DNA of 64,000 nt from Roseitalea sp. MMSF_3546 (GTDB taxonomy: Bacteria > Pseudomonadota > Alphaproteobacteria > Rhizobiales > Rhizobiaceae). A program made the position numbers and the translations under genes. The notes beneath the pieces are model-generated. The model was not told where the DNA came from. It ran no database searches and worked only from the letters and a program-made list of their open reading frames with translations. Numbering within the stretch: position 1 is the first letter of the stretch; each line of letters starts with the position of its first letter. The stretch spans positions 1 through 64,000 of the forward strand of contig NZ_JASHKB010000009.1 of the NCBI RefSeq assembly GCF_030732865.1, in the 5' to 3' direction. Shown here piece by piece: positions 46,203 to 54,794 of the stretch.

Positions 46203-47711
46203 TTACTCGGCCATCGTCACGTAATCGTAAAACACCGTCCGGTTGACATAGCGCAGGCCATCGACACCCGGCGCGATCCCGGTGACGTCGACCTGCTCGA
46301 CCAGCCAGATGGCCGGCAGCACCTCATTGGTCTTGGCGTGCAGTTCGTGCAGCAGCGATTCGCGCGCATCGGCATCGAACTCCTCGAAGGTCGCATCGAT
46401 GAACGGCGTCATGCTCTCGTCGCAGAAATGGGCCGGCGACTTCATGCAGGTCATGTAGGTGTACGGCCGGATCGTATCCATGTAGGGCGATGTGTTCCAG
46501 GACGAGCCGAACATCTCGCCGGGCCATTCGTTCTTGAGGAAGAACTGCAGCCATTCGGGAAAGCTGATCTGCTGCAGCTCGACATCGATCCCCACCGCCG
46601 CAAGGTCGATCGCCGCCTGCTGGTAGATCTCGCTGTCGGCGGGGAAGGAGCCGACCACGACATGGGCGGTCGCCGCGATGCCGTCACCATGGCCGGCCTC
46701 CTCGAGCAGCGCCCGGGCCTGGTCGGGATCGTACGGATAGGAGGAAATGGACGGATCGTAGCCGAACGCGTTCGGCGTCCCCGCCTGGCCGGCGCCGCTG
46801 CCGAGCCCGCCCAGCAGCACCTCGGCGATGAGGTCGCGATTGACCGCAAGGTTCGCCGCCTGGCGCACGCGCACATCGTTGAACGGGCTGTCCGGGTGCG
46901 CCTCGGTGGCAAAGGCCAGCGACATCACCTGCGGGGCCGGGCTCGCCGCGACGCTGAAGCCGGCCGATTCCATCTGGCCGATCTGGTCGGGCGAAAAGCC
47001 GAAGCCGACATCGATCTGGCCTGACAACAGCGCCTGAAGGCGCGCCGCGCGCTCGGGCAGGCTGAGGATCCGCACCTGCTCGAGCTCGGTTTCCCGCCAA
47101 GAGCTGTCATTGGCGGCCAGTGTCACGTCGCCCGTGCCCCAGCCCTCGACGGCGAAGGCGCCCGTGCCCACCGGCGATTCGGCAAAGCCCTCCGGTCCCA
47201 GTTCGGCCCAGGCGCCCGGCTCGACGATGAACATCAGCGCCAGCTTGTTGGGCAGCACCGGGTCGGGACCGCTTGTCACGATCTCCACGGTCCGCTCATC
47301 GATCTTTTCGACGGACGCCAGGTCACGAAGCTCCGTGCCGACCGAACTGGCCCGCCCCTCTTCCGACAACAGGTATTCGACCGTTGCGACCACCGCGTCG
47401 GCGTTGAACGGCTCGCCATTGGAAAAGGTGATGCCGTCCTTGAGCGTGAAGCGCCAGCGCGTCGGCTCGATCGCCTCCCAGCTCTCGGCCAGCACCGGCG
47501 CGGGCGCGCCGTCATCGCCGATCCGCACCAGCGGATCGAAGATCGCGTCCCAAACGAAGATCGAGGGCACCGAGCGCGCGGTGAACGGGTTGCCCTTGCC
47601 GGGCGGCAGGTCCCACACACCCACACGCAGCGTGTCGGCCTGAGCGGCGCCGGCCGTCAGCGCCAGGCTGGCGCCGGCGGCCAGCGCAACAATCTTTGAC
47701 CGGATGATCAT
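46203..47711 (-). CDS. Peptide/opine-type ABC transporter substrate-binding protein (SBP_bac_5)
   Basis: 502 residues with a Sec signal peptide (MIIRSKIVALAAGASLALTA, cleavage after GAAQA). Mature N terminus DTLRVGVWDLPPGKGNPFTA and the PVLAESWEAIEPTRWRFTLKDG segment belong to family 5 binding proteins. Start supported by AGGGAG. Encoded alone, ending in a strong terminator; its likely membrane partners are dppBCDF at 39905-43715. It shares an operator-like sequence with that operon, so it is probably the receptor of the same system. Confidence 0.93.
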   Translation of the reverse strand: MIIRSKIVALAAGASLALTAGAAQADTLRVGVWDLPPGKGNPFTARSVPSIFVWDAIFDPLVRIGDDGAPAPVLAESWEAIEPTRWRFTLKDGITFSNGEPFNADAVVATVEYLLSEEGRASSVGTELRDLASVEKIDERTVEIVTSGPDPVLPNKLALMFIVEPGAWAELGPEGFAESPVGTGAFAVEGWGTGDVTLAANDSSWRETELEQVRILSLPERAARLQALLSGQIDVGFGFSPDQIGQMESAGFSVAASPAPQVMSLAFATEAHPDSPFNDVRVRQAANLAVNRDLIAEVLLGGLGSGAGQAGTPNAFGYDPSISSYPYDPDQARALLEEAGHGDGIAATAHVVVGSFPADSEIYQQAAIDLAAVGIDVELQQISFPEWLQFFLKNEWPGEMFGSSWNTSPYMDTIRPYTYMTCMKSPAHFCDESMTPFIDATFEEFDADARESLLHELHAKTNEVLPAIWLVEQVDVTGIAPGVDGLRYVNRTVFYDYVTMAE

Positions 47712-48032
47712 GTTCGGTTTCTCCCTGAGCAGACATGGATCGTGGAATTGTCGGTGCGGCGGCCGCGCGCCGTCGCGCGGCCCGAACGCGGCCGCGGGCA
47801 TTGCGGGTCCAGCGAGGCCGGCGGCAAGGCGGCAATGGTCGGAGCGCGGTCGACGGCGGCCGTCAAACGGTCCGCTACGGCCCACTTCATCGACGAGGCA
47901 CTGACGCTGATCATACCGCAACCTGTCTTATATCTATGATAGATCAGCATGCCTTAATGATTCAGATGCGTCAACAGGCGCCACCGGCGCAGGCCCGGCG
48001 GCGAACCGTGACGGGGCGTCCGCCAACGCGCT
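47712..48032. other. 321-nt gap upstream of the solo peptide-binding protein
   Basis: No gene on either strand is supportable. It carries the promoter of the binding protein and the operator-like block at 47927-47947. If that block marks the promoter, the transcript has an unusually long untranslated leader of roughly 200 nt. Confidence 0.6.
47927..47947. promoter_or_regulatory. Operator-like block with perfect dyad ATCTAT-G-ATAGAT
   Basis: The 13-bp dyad at 47932-47944 is perfect and AT-rich. The surrounding 21 bp match the reverse complement of 44632-44652 at 16 positions. It lies 216-236 nt upstream of the binding-protein start. Shared regulation of binding protein, permease operon and methyltransferase copy 2 is inferred from the match. 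Confidence 0.6.
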
Positions 48033-48653
48033 TCAGTGGCCGGTTTCGGTCGCTACGGCGGGCCACAGCCACGGCGCCGCATCGCGCCGGGCGGCGGCGT
48101 GGCGCTCGATCGCCTCGCCATGCTTGAGCGTCAGATCGATGTCGTCCCAGCCATTGATCAGCTTTTCGCGGCTTTGATCGTCGAGTTCGAAGCCAATCGA
48201 AAGCCCCATGGCTTCGAGGCGCCGGGCGGCAAGGTCCACCCGCAAGGCGAGCGGCGCCGCCGCGATCAGCCGCTCGGCGGTCGCTTCGTCGACGCGCGCC
48301 GGCAGCAGGCCATTATTGACCGCATTGGCCGCGAAGATGTCGCCAAAACTCGGTCCGATCACCGCGCGAAAGCCGGCGTCGATGAGCGCATACACCGCCC
48401 CCTCGCGCGATGAGCCGCCGCCGAAATTGCGTCGTGCGATCAGGATCGAGGCGCCGGTCGCGGCCGGATCGTTGAGCGGGAAGTCCGGGCGCGGCGCGCC
48501 GTCGGCATCGTGGCGAAGATCGTGCAGCAGAAAGCGGCCATAGCCTGCCGACCGCGGCGTCGCCATGAACCGCGCCGGCAGCAACTGGTCGGTGTCGATC
48601 CCCGCCAGCGGCAGGCCGACCGCCAGACCCTCATGACGGGACCATCCGGCCAT
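48033..48653 (-). CDS. leuD: 3-isopropylmalate dehydratase small subunit family (LeuD-like)
   Basis: 206 residues, swivelling domain of aconitase-type hydro-lyases. GIDTDQLLPARFM near the start, NFGGGSSREGA substrate loop and GPSFGDIFAANAVNNGLLP. Its start overlaps the LeuC-like stop (TGATG). The presence of a GntR regulator in the operon and of hydantoinase and lyase genes divergently suggests a catabolic hydratase/isomerase rather than housekeeping leucine synthesis, though sequence alone does not separate the two. Confidence 0.9.
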   Translation of the reverse strand: MAGWSRHEGLAVGLPLAGIDTDQLLPARFMATPRSAGYGRFLLHDLRHDADGAPRPDFPLNDPAATGASILIARRNFGGGSSREGAVYALIDAGFRAVIGPSFGDIFAANAVNNGLLPARVDEATAERLIAAAPLALRVDLAARRLEAMGLSIGFELDDQSREKLINGWDDIDLTLKHGEAIERHAAARRDAAPWLWPAVATETGH

Positions 48654-50059
48654 CACACGCTGCGCCCTTCCAGCAGCGGGCGGCAATCGGTCAGCGTGCC
48701 GGTCACGGCGGCCGCCGCGACCATGGCCGGGCTCATCAGATGCGTGCGCGCGCCCGGACCCTGGCGACCGCGGAAATTGCGATTGGTCGTCGACGCGCAG
48801 CGCTTGCCCGGCGCGACGACGTCGCCATTCATGCCCACGCACATCGAGCAGCCGGCATTGGCCCATTCGAGCCCGGCCTCGGTGAAGATGCGATCGAGCC
48901 CCTCCTGCTCGGCCTGCAGCTTGATCCGGCTCGAACCGGGCGAGACCAGCCCGGGAACGCGTGCGCGCCGCCCCGCCAGAACGGCGGCCGCCACCCGCAG
49001 ATCCTCGATACGGGCATTGGTGCACGAGCCGATGAAGACCTGGTCGACCGGCGTGTCGGCGATCGGCCGCCCCGCCTTGAGATCCATGTAGTCGAGCGAT
49101 GCCGCGATCGTGCCGGCACGCGCCGGATCCTTCACGCGCGCCGGATCGGGCAGGCACGCGGTGATCGGCAGCGCCTCTTCCGGGCTCGTGCCCCATGTCA
49201 CGATGGGGGCGAGTTCGCCCGCATCGAGCGCGACCTCGCGGTCGAACATGGCGGCCGGGTCGGTCGCCAGCGCCCTCCATTGCGCCACCGCGCGGTCCCA
49301 GTGCTCACCCTGCGGTGCGTAGGCACGTCCGTGCAGCCAATCCAGCGTGGTCTCGTCCGGCGCCACCATGCCGCAGCGCGCGCCGCCCTCGATCGAAAGG
49401 TTGCACAGGGTCAGCCGCCCCTCGACGGACAGCGCCCGCACGGCCGAGCCGTCATATTCGATCGCATGCCCCCGTGCGCCATCGGCGCCCAGCGTGGCGA
49501 TCCAGTTGAGCGCCATGTCCTTGGCGCCCACGCCCGGCGTCGGGCGACCGTCGATGGTCAGGCGCATGGTCTTCGGCCGGCGCTGCCAGATGGTCTGCGT
49601 CGCCAGCACATGGGCGACGTCGGTCGCGCCGATCCCGAAGGCAAACGCGCCGAGCGCGCCGTGACCGGAGGTGTGGCTGTCGCCGCAAACCACGATCATG
49701 CCGGGCAGTGTCAGTCCCTGCTCGGGGCCCGTCACATGCACGATTCCCTGGCGCGGGTCTCCGACCCCGAAAAGGGCAAAGCCGTGCCGCGCCGCATTGT
49801 CTTCGAGCGTTGCGATCATGCGGGCAATCGCGCCACCCGGCGCCTGTCCGGCGCGCGTGGGAACATAGTGATCCGCAACGCCGAAGGTGAGCGCCGGCTG
49901 GGCCACCGCCAGCCCGCGATCGGCGAGCTTGCCGAAGGCGTGGTGCGATCCTTCGTGGACGAAATGCCGGTCGACCCACAACAGCGCCGCGTCGTCGGCG
50001 CCCCTGGCGATGACGTGACGGTCCCAGATCTTCTCGAACAGCGTCCGCGGTGCCGTCAT
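48653..50059 (-). CDS. leuC: 3-isopropylmalate dehydratase large subunit family (LeuC-like)
   Basis: 468 residues, close to E. coli LeuC in length and layout. [4Fe-4S] cysteines are in FIGSCTNARIEDLR and AGCSMCVGMNGD; VCGDSHTSGHGA and GPEQGLTLPGM are conserved. Catalyses reversible dehydration/hydration of a hydroxy-dicarboxylic acid with LeuD. Overlaps the GntR gene by ATGA. Substrate may be isopropylmalate or a related branched acid such as a methylated malate/maleate; the operon context favours the latter. Confidence 0.92.
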   Translation of the reverse strand: MTAPRTLFEKIWDRHVIARGADDAALLWVDRHFVHEGSHHAFGKLADRGLAVAQPALTFGVADHYVPTRAGQAPGGAIARMIATLEDNAARHGFALFGVGDPRQGIVHVTGPEQGLTLPGMIVVCGDSHTSGHGALGAFAFGIGATDVAHVLATQTIWQRRPKTMRLTIDGRPTPGVGAKDMALNWIATLGADGARGHAIEYDGSAVRALSVEGRLTLCNLSIEGGARCGMVAPDETTLDWLHGRAYAPQGEHWDRAVAQWRALATDPAAMFDREVALDAGELAPIVTWGTSPEEALPITACLPDPARVKDPARAGTIAASLDYMDLKAGRPIADTPVDQVFIGSCTNARIEDLRVAAAVLAGRRARVPGLVSPGSSRIKLQAEQEGLDRIFTEAGLEWANAGCSMCVGMNGDVVAPGKRCASTTNRNFRGRQGPGARTHLMSPAMVAAAAVTGTLTDCRPLLEGRSV

Positions 50060-50865
50060 TCGGTCTCGTCGGCCTGGCGTTCTGGCATGAGCACCGGCTC
50101 CCAGTGGCGCTCGGCCCCTTCGCCGACGCGCGCCAGCGTCATTTCGAGCCGAAACCGGTCGGGCCGGTACAGCGCCGAGAGGTGCTCGATGCCGCGCCCC
50201 GACACGTCGTAGACGACGCGCGTGAGCGCGATCAGCGGCGCGCCGACGGCCAGGTCGAGCGCTTCGGCGACGTCGGGCGCGGCCAGCACCGCCGAGACCG
50301 ACTGCTTGGCATGGTCGACCTGGACGCCGCTGCGTTCGAACAGGCGGAACATCGGCGTGGTTGCCAGATCGGCTTCCGAAAATCCCTGCGCGATGTCTTC
50401 GGGCACGTGCGTTGTCAGGTGAGAAAACGGCAACTCGCCGATCAGGCGCAGGCGCACCGCATGCTGCACCCGCGCATCGGGCGCAAGCTGCAGCGCACGC
50501 GCCACCTGCGGCGGTGCCGCTCCATAGCTGAACGCCAGGAGCCGCGCCCCGGTCCGCTGTCCCATCTGCACGATCTGCGGCATCAGCTTGGCGAAATCGG
50601 CGGCGATCGGCCCGGGCTCCTCGCGCGGTGCGCGCACCACGGTACCGCTGCCCGGCCGGCGCTCGATCAGCCCGTCGCCGGCCAACGCGTCGAGCGCCCG
50701 GCGGATCGTCACGCGCGAGACGCCGTGGCTTTCGGCCAGGCGCAATTCGCCCGGAAGCGAGTCACCGGGTAGATGGGCGCCATTGACGATCGCGTCGCGA
50801 AGCAGCAGGTACACGCGCCGCGCCTTGCCGCCATCGGGGGCCTGCTGGGAAAGATGCTCTGCCAT
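50056..50865 (-). CDS. GntR family regulator (HutC/UTRA type)
   Basis: 269 residues. wHTH (VYLLLRDAIVNGAHLPGDSL ... GVSRVTIRRALDAL) and UTRA domain ending SALYRPDRFRLEMTLARV. First gene of the GntR-leuC-leuD operon, divergent from hyuBA and the lyase. Two operator-like dyads lie in the shared 195-nt promoter region, so it probably controls both directions in response to a pathway intermediate. Confidence 0.9.
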   Translation of the reverse strand: MAEHLSQQAPDGGKARRVYLLLRDAIVNGAHLPGDSLPGELRLAESHGVSRVTIRRALDALAGDGLIERRPGSGTVVRAPREEPGPIAADFAKLMPQIVQMGQRTGARLLAFSYGAAPPQVARALQLAPDARVQHAVRLRLIGELPFSHLTTHVPEDIAQGFSEADLATTPMFRLFERSGVQVDHAKQSVSAVLAAPDVAEALDLAVGAPLIALTRVVYDVSGRGIEHLSALYRPDRFRLEMTLARVGEGAERHWEPVLMPERQADETE

Positions 50866-50923
50866 AGCGGTCTATAACCTGTCCGCGCACCAAACTACCG
50901 ATTGCCGGTGGGCATGCAAGTGT

Positions 50924-50939
50924 CTTGTCGCACGACAAG
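50924..50939. promoter_or_regulatory. Palindrome CTTGTCG-CA-CGACAAG, candidate operator
   Basis: Perfect 7-bp arms with a 2-nt spacer, 59-74 nt upstream of the gntR start. TTGT...ACAA dyads are a frequent GntR-family recognition form. Position suits autoregulation. Confidence 0.55.
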
Positions 50940-50970
50940 GCGCAAGGCCAACCGGATAACGACTCCCAAT

Positions 50971-50985
50971 TGGTATTGTATATCA
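50971..50985. promoter_or_regulatory. Imperfect dyad TGGTAT-TGT-ATATCA, second candidate operator
   Basis: One mismatch between 6-bp arms, 76-90 nt upstream of hyuB. A further TGGTACCA palindrome follows at 50996-51003. The TGGTAT half-site resembles those at 20048-20099 and 34038-34053 near other HutC-type regulators. Confidence 0.4.
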
Positions 50986-51060
50986 GACAGGAGTTTGGTA
51001 CCAGATCAATGCAACGAAGGGAAGAGGGGCGCGCCGGATCCATGGCTGAAGGGACATCCG

Positions 51061-52743
51061 ATGGATATTGATCCGATCACGCTTGCCGTCCTTGCGGGCC
51101 GCATGGAGCAGATCGCCGACGAAATGGACGCGACCCTGTTCCGGCAGGCCTTCAACCCGATCATCGCAGAAGCCCATGACGCAAGCCATGGGCTCTATCA
51201 TCCCCGGACCGGCGAAACGCTAGTGCAGGGCAAGTCGGGCCTGCCCATCTTCGTGGGCGTAATGGCCTTTGCCGTCAAGGCCGTCATCGACCGGGCAGAC
51301 GGCGATCTGAACGACGGCGATGTGTGGGCCTTCAACGACGCTCATCTGGGCGGCACGCATTTGTCCGACATGCGCCTGGTGCGGCCCTATTTCCACGATG
51401 GCAAGGTGTTCTGCTATCTCGCCTCCGTCGGCCACTGGCACGATATGGGCGGCGCGGTCCCCGGCAACTACAATCCGCAGGCCACCGAGGTTTTCCAGGA
51501 AGCGTTCGTGCTGCCGCCGGTGCGGCTCGTGCGCGGCGGCGAACTGCAGCAGGACATAGTCGACATCATGCTGCGCAACACGCGCCTGCCCGCGTCGGCC
51601 AAGGGCGATCTCAACGGCCAGCTCAACGCGCTCGACCTGGGGGTCGGCCGGCTCGACGCCCTGCTCGCCGAGTACGGGGCCGACACGGTGCGCGCCGCGC
51701 TCGACGCCCTGAGCGGACGGGCCGAGGCGCTGGCCTGCGCCGAGATCGCCGAACTGCCCGACGGGCGCTGGGAAGCCGAGGACTTCCTCGACAATGACGG
51801 CATCACCGATACGCCCTTGCCGATCCGCGTGGCGCTCGAGGTCAGGGGCGACAGGCTGAGCCTTGATTTCGCGGGATCGGCTCCGGCGACGGCCGGCCCG
51901 GTGAACATATCGCGCGGCACCGCGATCGCCTGCGTTTACGTGGCGATCAAGCACATCTTTCCCGCATTGCCGGCCAATGCCGGCGTGCTGCGACCGATCG
52001 ACGTTTCGATTCCCGACAAGTCCCTGCTGTCGGCCGAGTTTCCCGCGCCCACCGGCGGCTATACCGAAACCATCCTGCGCATGATCGACGTCATCTTCGC
52101 CGCCATCGGCAAGGCGGCGCCCGAGCGCGCCATCGCCAACGCCTACGGCACGATCAACGCGCTGTCCATTGCCGGCCATCGGGCCGACGGCCAGCGCTGG
52201 GTCATGTTCTCCTTCTTCGGCGGCGGCCATGGCGGCAATCCCGAGACCGACGGCCTCAACCACGGAAATGCGCCGATCTCGACGGCGACCATCCCGCCCG
52301 TCGAGATCCTCGAGGCGGCTTATCCGATCGCCTTCCGGCAATGGGCCCTGCGGCCCGACAGCGCCGGTGCCGGCGAACATCGGGGCGGGCTCGGTGCGGT
52401 CTACGAGATCGAACTGCTGGAGGCCAGCGCCCGCGCCTTCCTGTTCGGAGAACGCGGCCGCTTTGCGCCCAAGGGCGTGGCCGGCGGCGCGCAAGCCGCG
52501 CTGACGCGCTTCGCTTTCGGCGGTCCGGACCGCTGGGACACGCCGCCCATGGTGTCCAAGATGGTCGACATTCCCCTCAAGCGTGGCGAAAGGGTGCGGC
52601 TACAGACGCCGGGCGGCGGCGGCTACGGCCCGCCAGACGAACGCGAACCGGCCCGCGTCGCCCGCGACGTCGCGCTGGGCTATCTGTCCGCCCACCGCGC
52701 CGACGCGATCTACGGCACCGCATGGCGCGAGGTGAACCCATGA
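51061..52743 (+). CDS. hyuB: Hydantoinase B/oxoprolinase family protein
   Basis: 560 residues. N-terminal DPITLAVLAGRMEQIADEMDATLFR, the HLGGTHLSDM and SVGHWHDMGG segments and a C-terminal GGGGYGPPDEREP tail are hallmarks of the B subunit of N-methylhydantoinase, acetophenone/acetone-type carboxylases and 5-oxoprolinase. Acts with HyuA in ATP-driven opening of a cyclic amide or in carboxylation. Start supported by AAGGGA; ATGA overlap with hyuA. Substrate unknown. Confidence 0.93.
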   Translation: MDIDPITLAVLAGRMEQIADEMDATLFRQAFNPIIAEAHDASHGLYHPRTGETLVQGKSGLPIFVGVMAFAVKAVIDRADGDLNDGDVWAFNDAHLGGTHLSDMRLVRPYFHDGKVFCYLASVGHWHDMGGAVPGNYNPQATEVFQEAFVLPPVRLVRGGELQQDIVDIMLRNTRLPASAKGDLNGQLNALDLGVGRLDALLAEYGADTVRAALDALSGRAEALACAEIAELPDGRWEAEDFLDNDGITDTPLPIRVALEVRGDRLSLDFAGSAPATAGPVNISRGTAIACVYVAIKHIFPALPANAGVLRPIDVSIPDKSLLSAEFPAPTGGYTETILRMIDVIFAAIGKAAPERAIANAYGTINALSIAGHRADGQRWVMFSFFGGGHGGNPETDGLNHGNAPISTATIPPVEILEAAYPIAFRQWALRPDSAGAGEHRGGLGAVYEIELLEASARAFLFGERGRFAPKGVAGGAQAALTRFAFGGPDRWDTPPMVSKMVDIPLKRGERVRLQTPGGGGYGPPDEREPARVARDVALGYLSAHRADAIYGTAWREVNP

Positions 52744-54794
52744 GCCGGCTGATGATCGGTGTCGATGTCGGCGGCACCTTCACCGATGTGTTCATTCTCG
52801 ACGAGGCCTCCGGGCAGGCCCGCATCGCCAAGGTGCCGACGACCCGGCCGGACCAGTCCGGGGGATTCCTCGCCGGCCTGACGGCCGATGGCGATGCGCT
52901 GTCGGACATGGCAACGGTGGTCCACGGCACCACCGCCGGCACCAATGCCCTGCTCGAACGCCGCGGCGGCCCGATGGGCGTGATCACCACGGCGGGCTTC
53001 GGCGACGTTCTGGAAATGCGCCGCCGCGACCGCCCGCGCACATGGGGGCTGCGCGGAGAGTTCGAGCCGGTCGTTCCGCGCAACATGCGCCTTGAGGTGG
53101 CCGAACGGGTGCTCGCCGACGGCACGGTGGAGACGCCGGTCGACATCGACGCGGTCCGCGCCGCCGGCCGGCGCCTGCTCGAGGCGGGCGCCCGGGCCGT
53201 GGCGGTGCTGTTCGTCAATGCCTATGCCAACCCGGCGAACGAAAACGCCGCCGTCGCCGCCCTGCGCGCGGTGTGGCCCAACGATCACGTCGCCGCATCC
53301 TCGGAGATCCTGCCCGAAATCCGCGAGTTCGAGCGTTTTTCGACCACCGCGCTCAACAGCTATCTGCAGCCTGAGGTCTCGGGCTATCTGGCGCGCCTGG
53401 AGACCGCGCTCGAGCAGGGCGGCTTTGGCGGCGAATTCCTGATCGTCCAGTCCAATGGCGGCGTCATGGACCCACCGACCGCGCGCCGTTTGCCGATCCG
53501 CACCGCCCTGTCGGGTCCCGCCGCCGGCGTCATCGCCGCCGCCCACATCGCACGGCAGTCGGGCCATCCCAACGTCATCACCGGTGACATGGGCGGAACA
53601 TCCTTCGATGTCGCGCTGATCGACAATGGCGACAGCGTCCTGGCCGCCCAGACCTCGATCGATTTCGGCATGGTGGTGCGCACGCCGATGATCGAGATCG
53701 CAACGATCGGCGCCGGCGGCGGCTCGATCGCCTGGGTCGACAAGGGCGGCCTGCTCAACATCGGTCCCGAAAGCGCCGGATCCGACCCCGGTCCGGTCGC
53801 CTATGGGCGCGGCAATGACCGCCCCACCGTGACCGACGCGAACATCGTGCTCGGCCGTATCAACCCGGCAAGACCGATCGGCGGGGGAACCTTGCATGTC
53901 GAGGCGGCGCGCACCGCCATCGACACCCATGTCGGCGCGCCGCTCGGCCTCGGCACGGACGAAGCGGCAGAGGCGATCATCCGTGTTGCCAACTCGCGCA
54001 TGGCCGGCGCCGTCCGGCTGGTCTCCATCGAGCGCGGTTTCGAGCCGCGCCGCTTCACTTTCATGCCCTTCGGCGGCGGCGGCGCGCTGCATGCGGGCGC
54101 GCTGATATCCGAGGTCGGCCTGTCGAGCGCGCTCGTGCCGCGCTATCCGGGCGTGACCTCGGCCATGGGCTGCGTCATCGCCGACATGCGCCAGGATTAC
54201 GTCCAGACGGTCAACATGCCCACCAGCGCGGCCGATGTCGGACAACTCGCCGAACTGATCGCCGATCATCACCGCCGCGGCGAAAAATTCCTTGCGGACG
54301 CGCAGGTGACCTTTTCGGGCCGCGACACGATCGTCGAACTCGACATGGCCTATGTCGGCCAGACCCATACGGTCGCCGTGCCGCTTCCGGTTGCCATCGC
54401 TGACGGGACCGTCGTCCCGTTCGACCATGGCGCGATCGAAAGCGCGTTCGAGGCGGCCTACAGGCGCGTCTACGGCCGGCTGCTGCCCGGCGGCGTCACG
54501 CGCATCCTCAATCTGCGGACCGCGGTGATCGGCCGCCGGCCGCGGATCGACCTTGCCACGCTGGCGCCCGATGCGATCGGCACGAGCGCCGATGCGCGGC
54601 GCGGAACCCGCCCGGTCCATTTCGGCCGGTGGCTGGACGCGGCGATCTATGACAGGCTGGCCCTGCCGGTCGGCGCGACCGTCGAGGGGCCGGCCGTGCT
54701 CGAACAGCCCGACACCACGATCCTCATCGAGCCCGGACTCGTCGGCACCGTCGACCGTTTCGGCAACGTCATCATTGAAAGGGAAGCGCCATGA
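52740..54794 (+). CDS. hyuA: Hydantoinase A/oxoprolinase family ATPase subunit
   Basis: 684 residues. N-terminal phosphate-binding loop GVDVGGTFTDVF (about 6-17), HGTTAGTNALLERRG, GDMGGTSFDVALI in the second ATPase lobe, and FGGGGALHAGAL. Hydrolyses ATP to drive the reaction with HyuB. Between hyuB and the lyase gene, coupled to each by ATGA overlaps, so the three are made together. Confidence 0.94.
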   Translation: MSRLMIGVDVGGTFTDVFILDEASGQARIAKVPTTRPDQSGGFLAGLTADGDALSDMATVVHGTTAGTNALLERRGGPMGVITTAGFGDVLEMRRRDRPRTWGLRGEFEPVVPRNMRLEVAERVLADGTVETPVDIDAVRAAGRRLLEAGARAVAVLFVNAYANPANENAAVAALRAVWPNDHVAASSEILPEIREFERFSTTALNSYLQPEVSGYLARLETALEQGGFGGEFLIVQSNGGVMDPPTARRLPIRTALSGPAAGVIAAAHIARQSGHPNVITGDMGGTSFDVALIDNGDSVLAAQTSIDFGMVVRTPMIEIATIGAGGGSIAWVDKGGLLNIGPESAGSDPGPVAYGRGNDRPTVTDANIVLGRINPARPIGGGTLHVEAARTAIDTHVGAPLGLGTDEAAEAIIRVANSRMAGAVRLVSIERGFEPRRFTFMPFGGGGALHAGALISEVGLSSALVPRYPGVTSAMGCVIADMRQDYVQTVNMPTSAADVGQLAELIADHHRRGEKFLADAQVTFSGRDTIVELDMAYVGQTHTVAVPLPVAIADGTVVPFDHGAIESAFEAAYRRVYGRLLPGGVTRILNLRTAVIGRRPRIDLATLAPDAIGTSADARRGTRPVHFGRWLDAAIYDRLALPVGATVEGPAVLEQPDTTILIEPGLVGTVDRFGNVIIEREAP

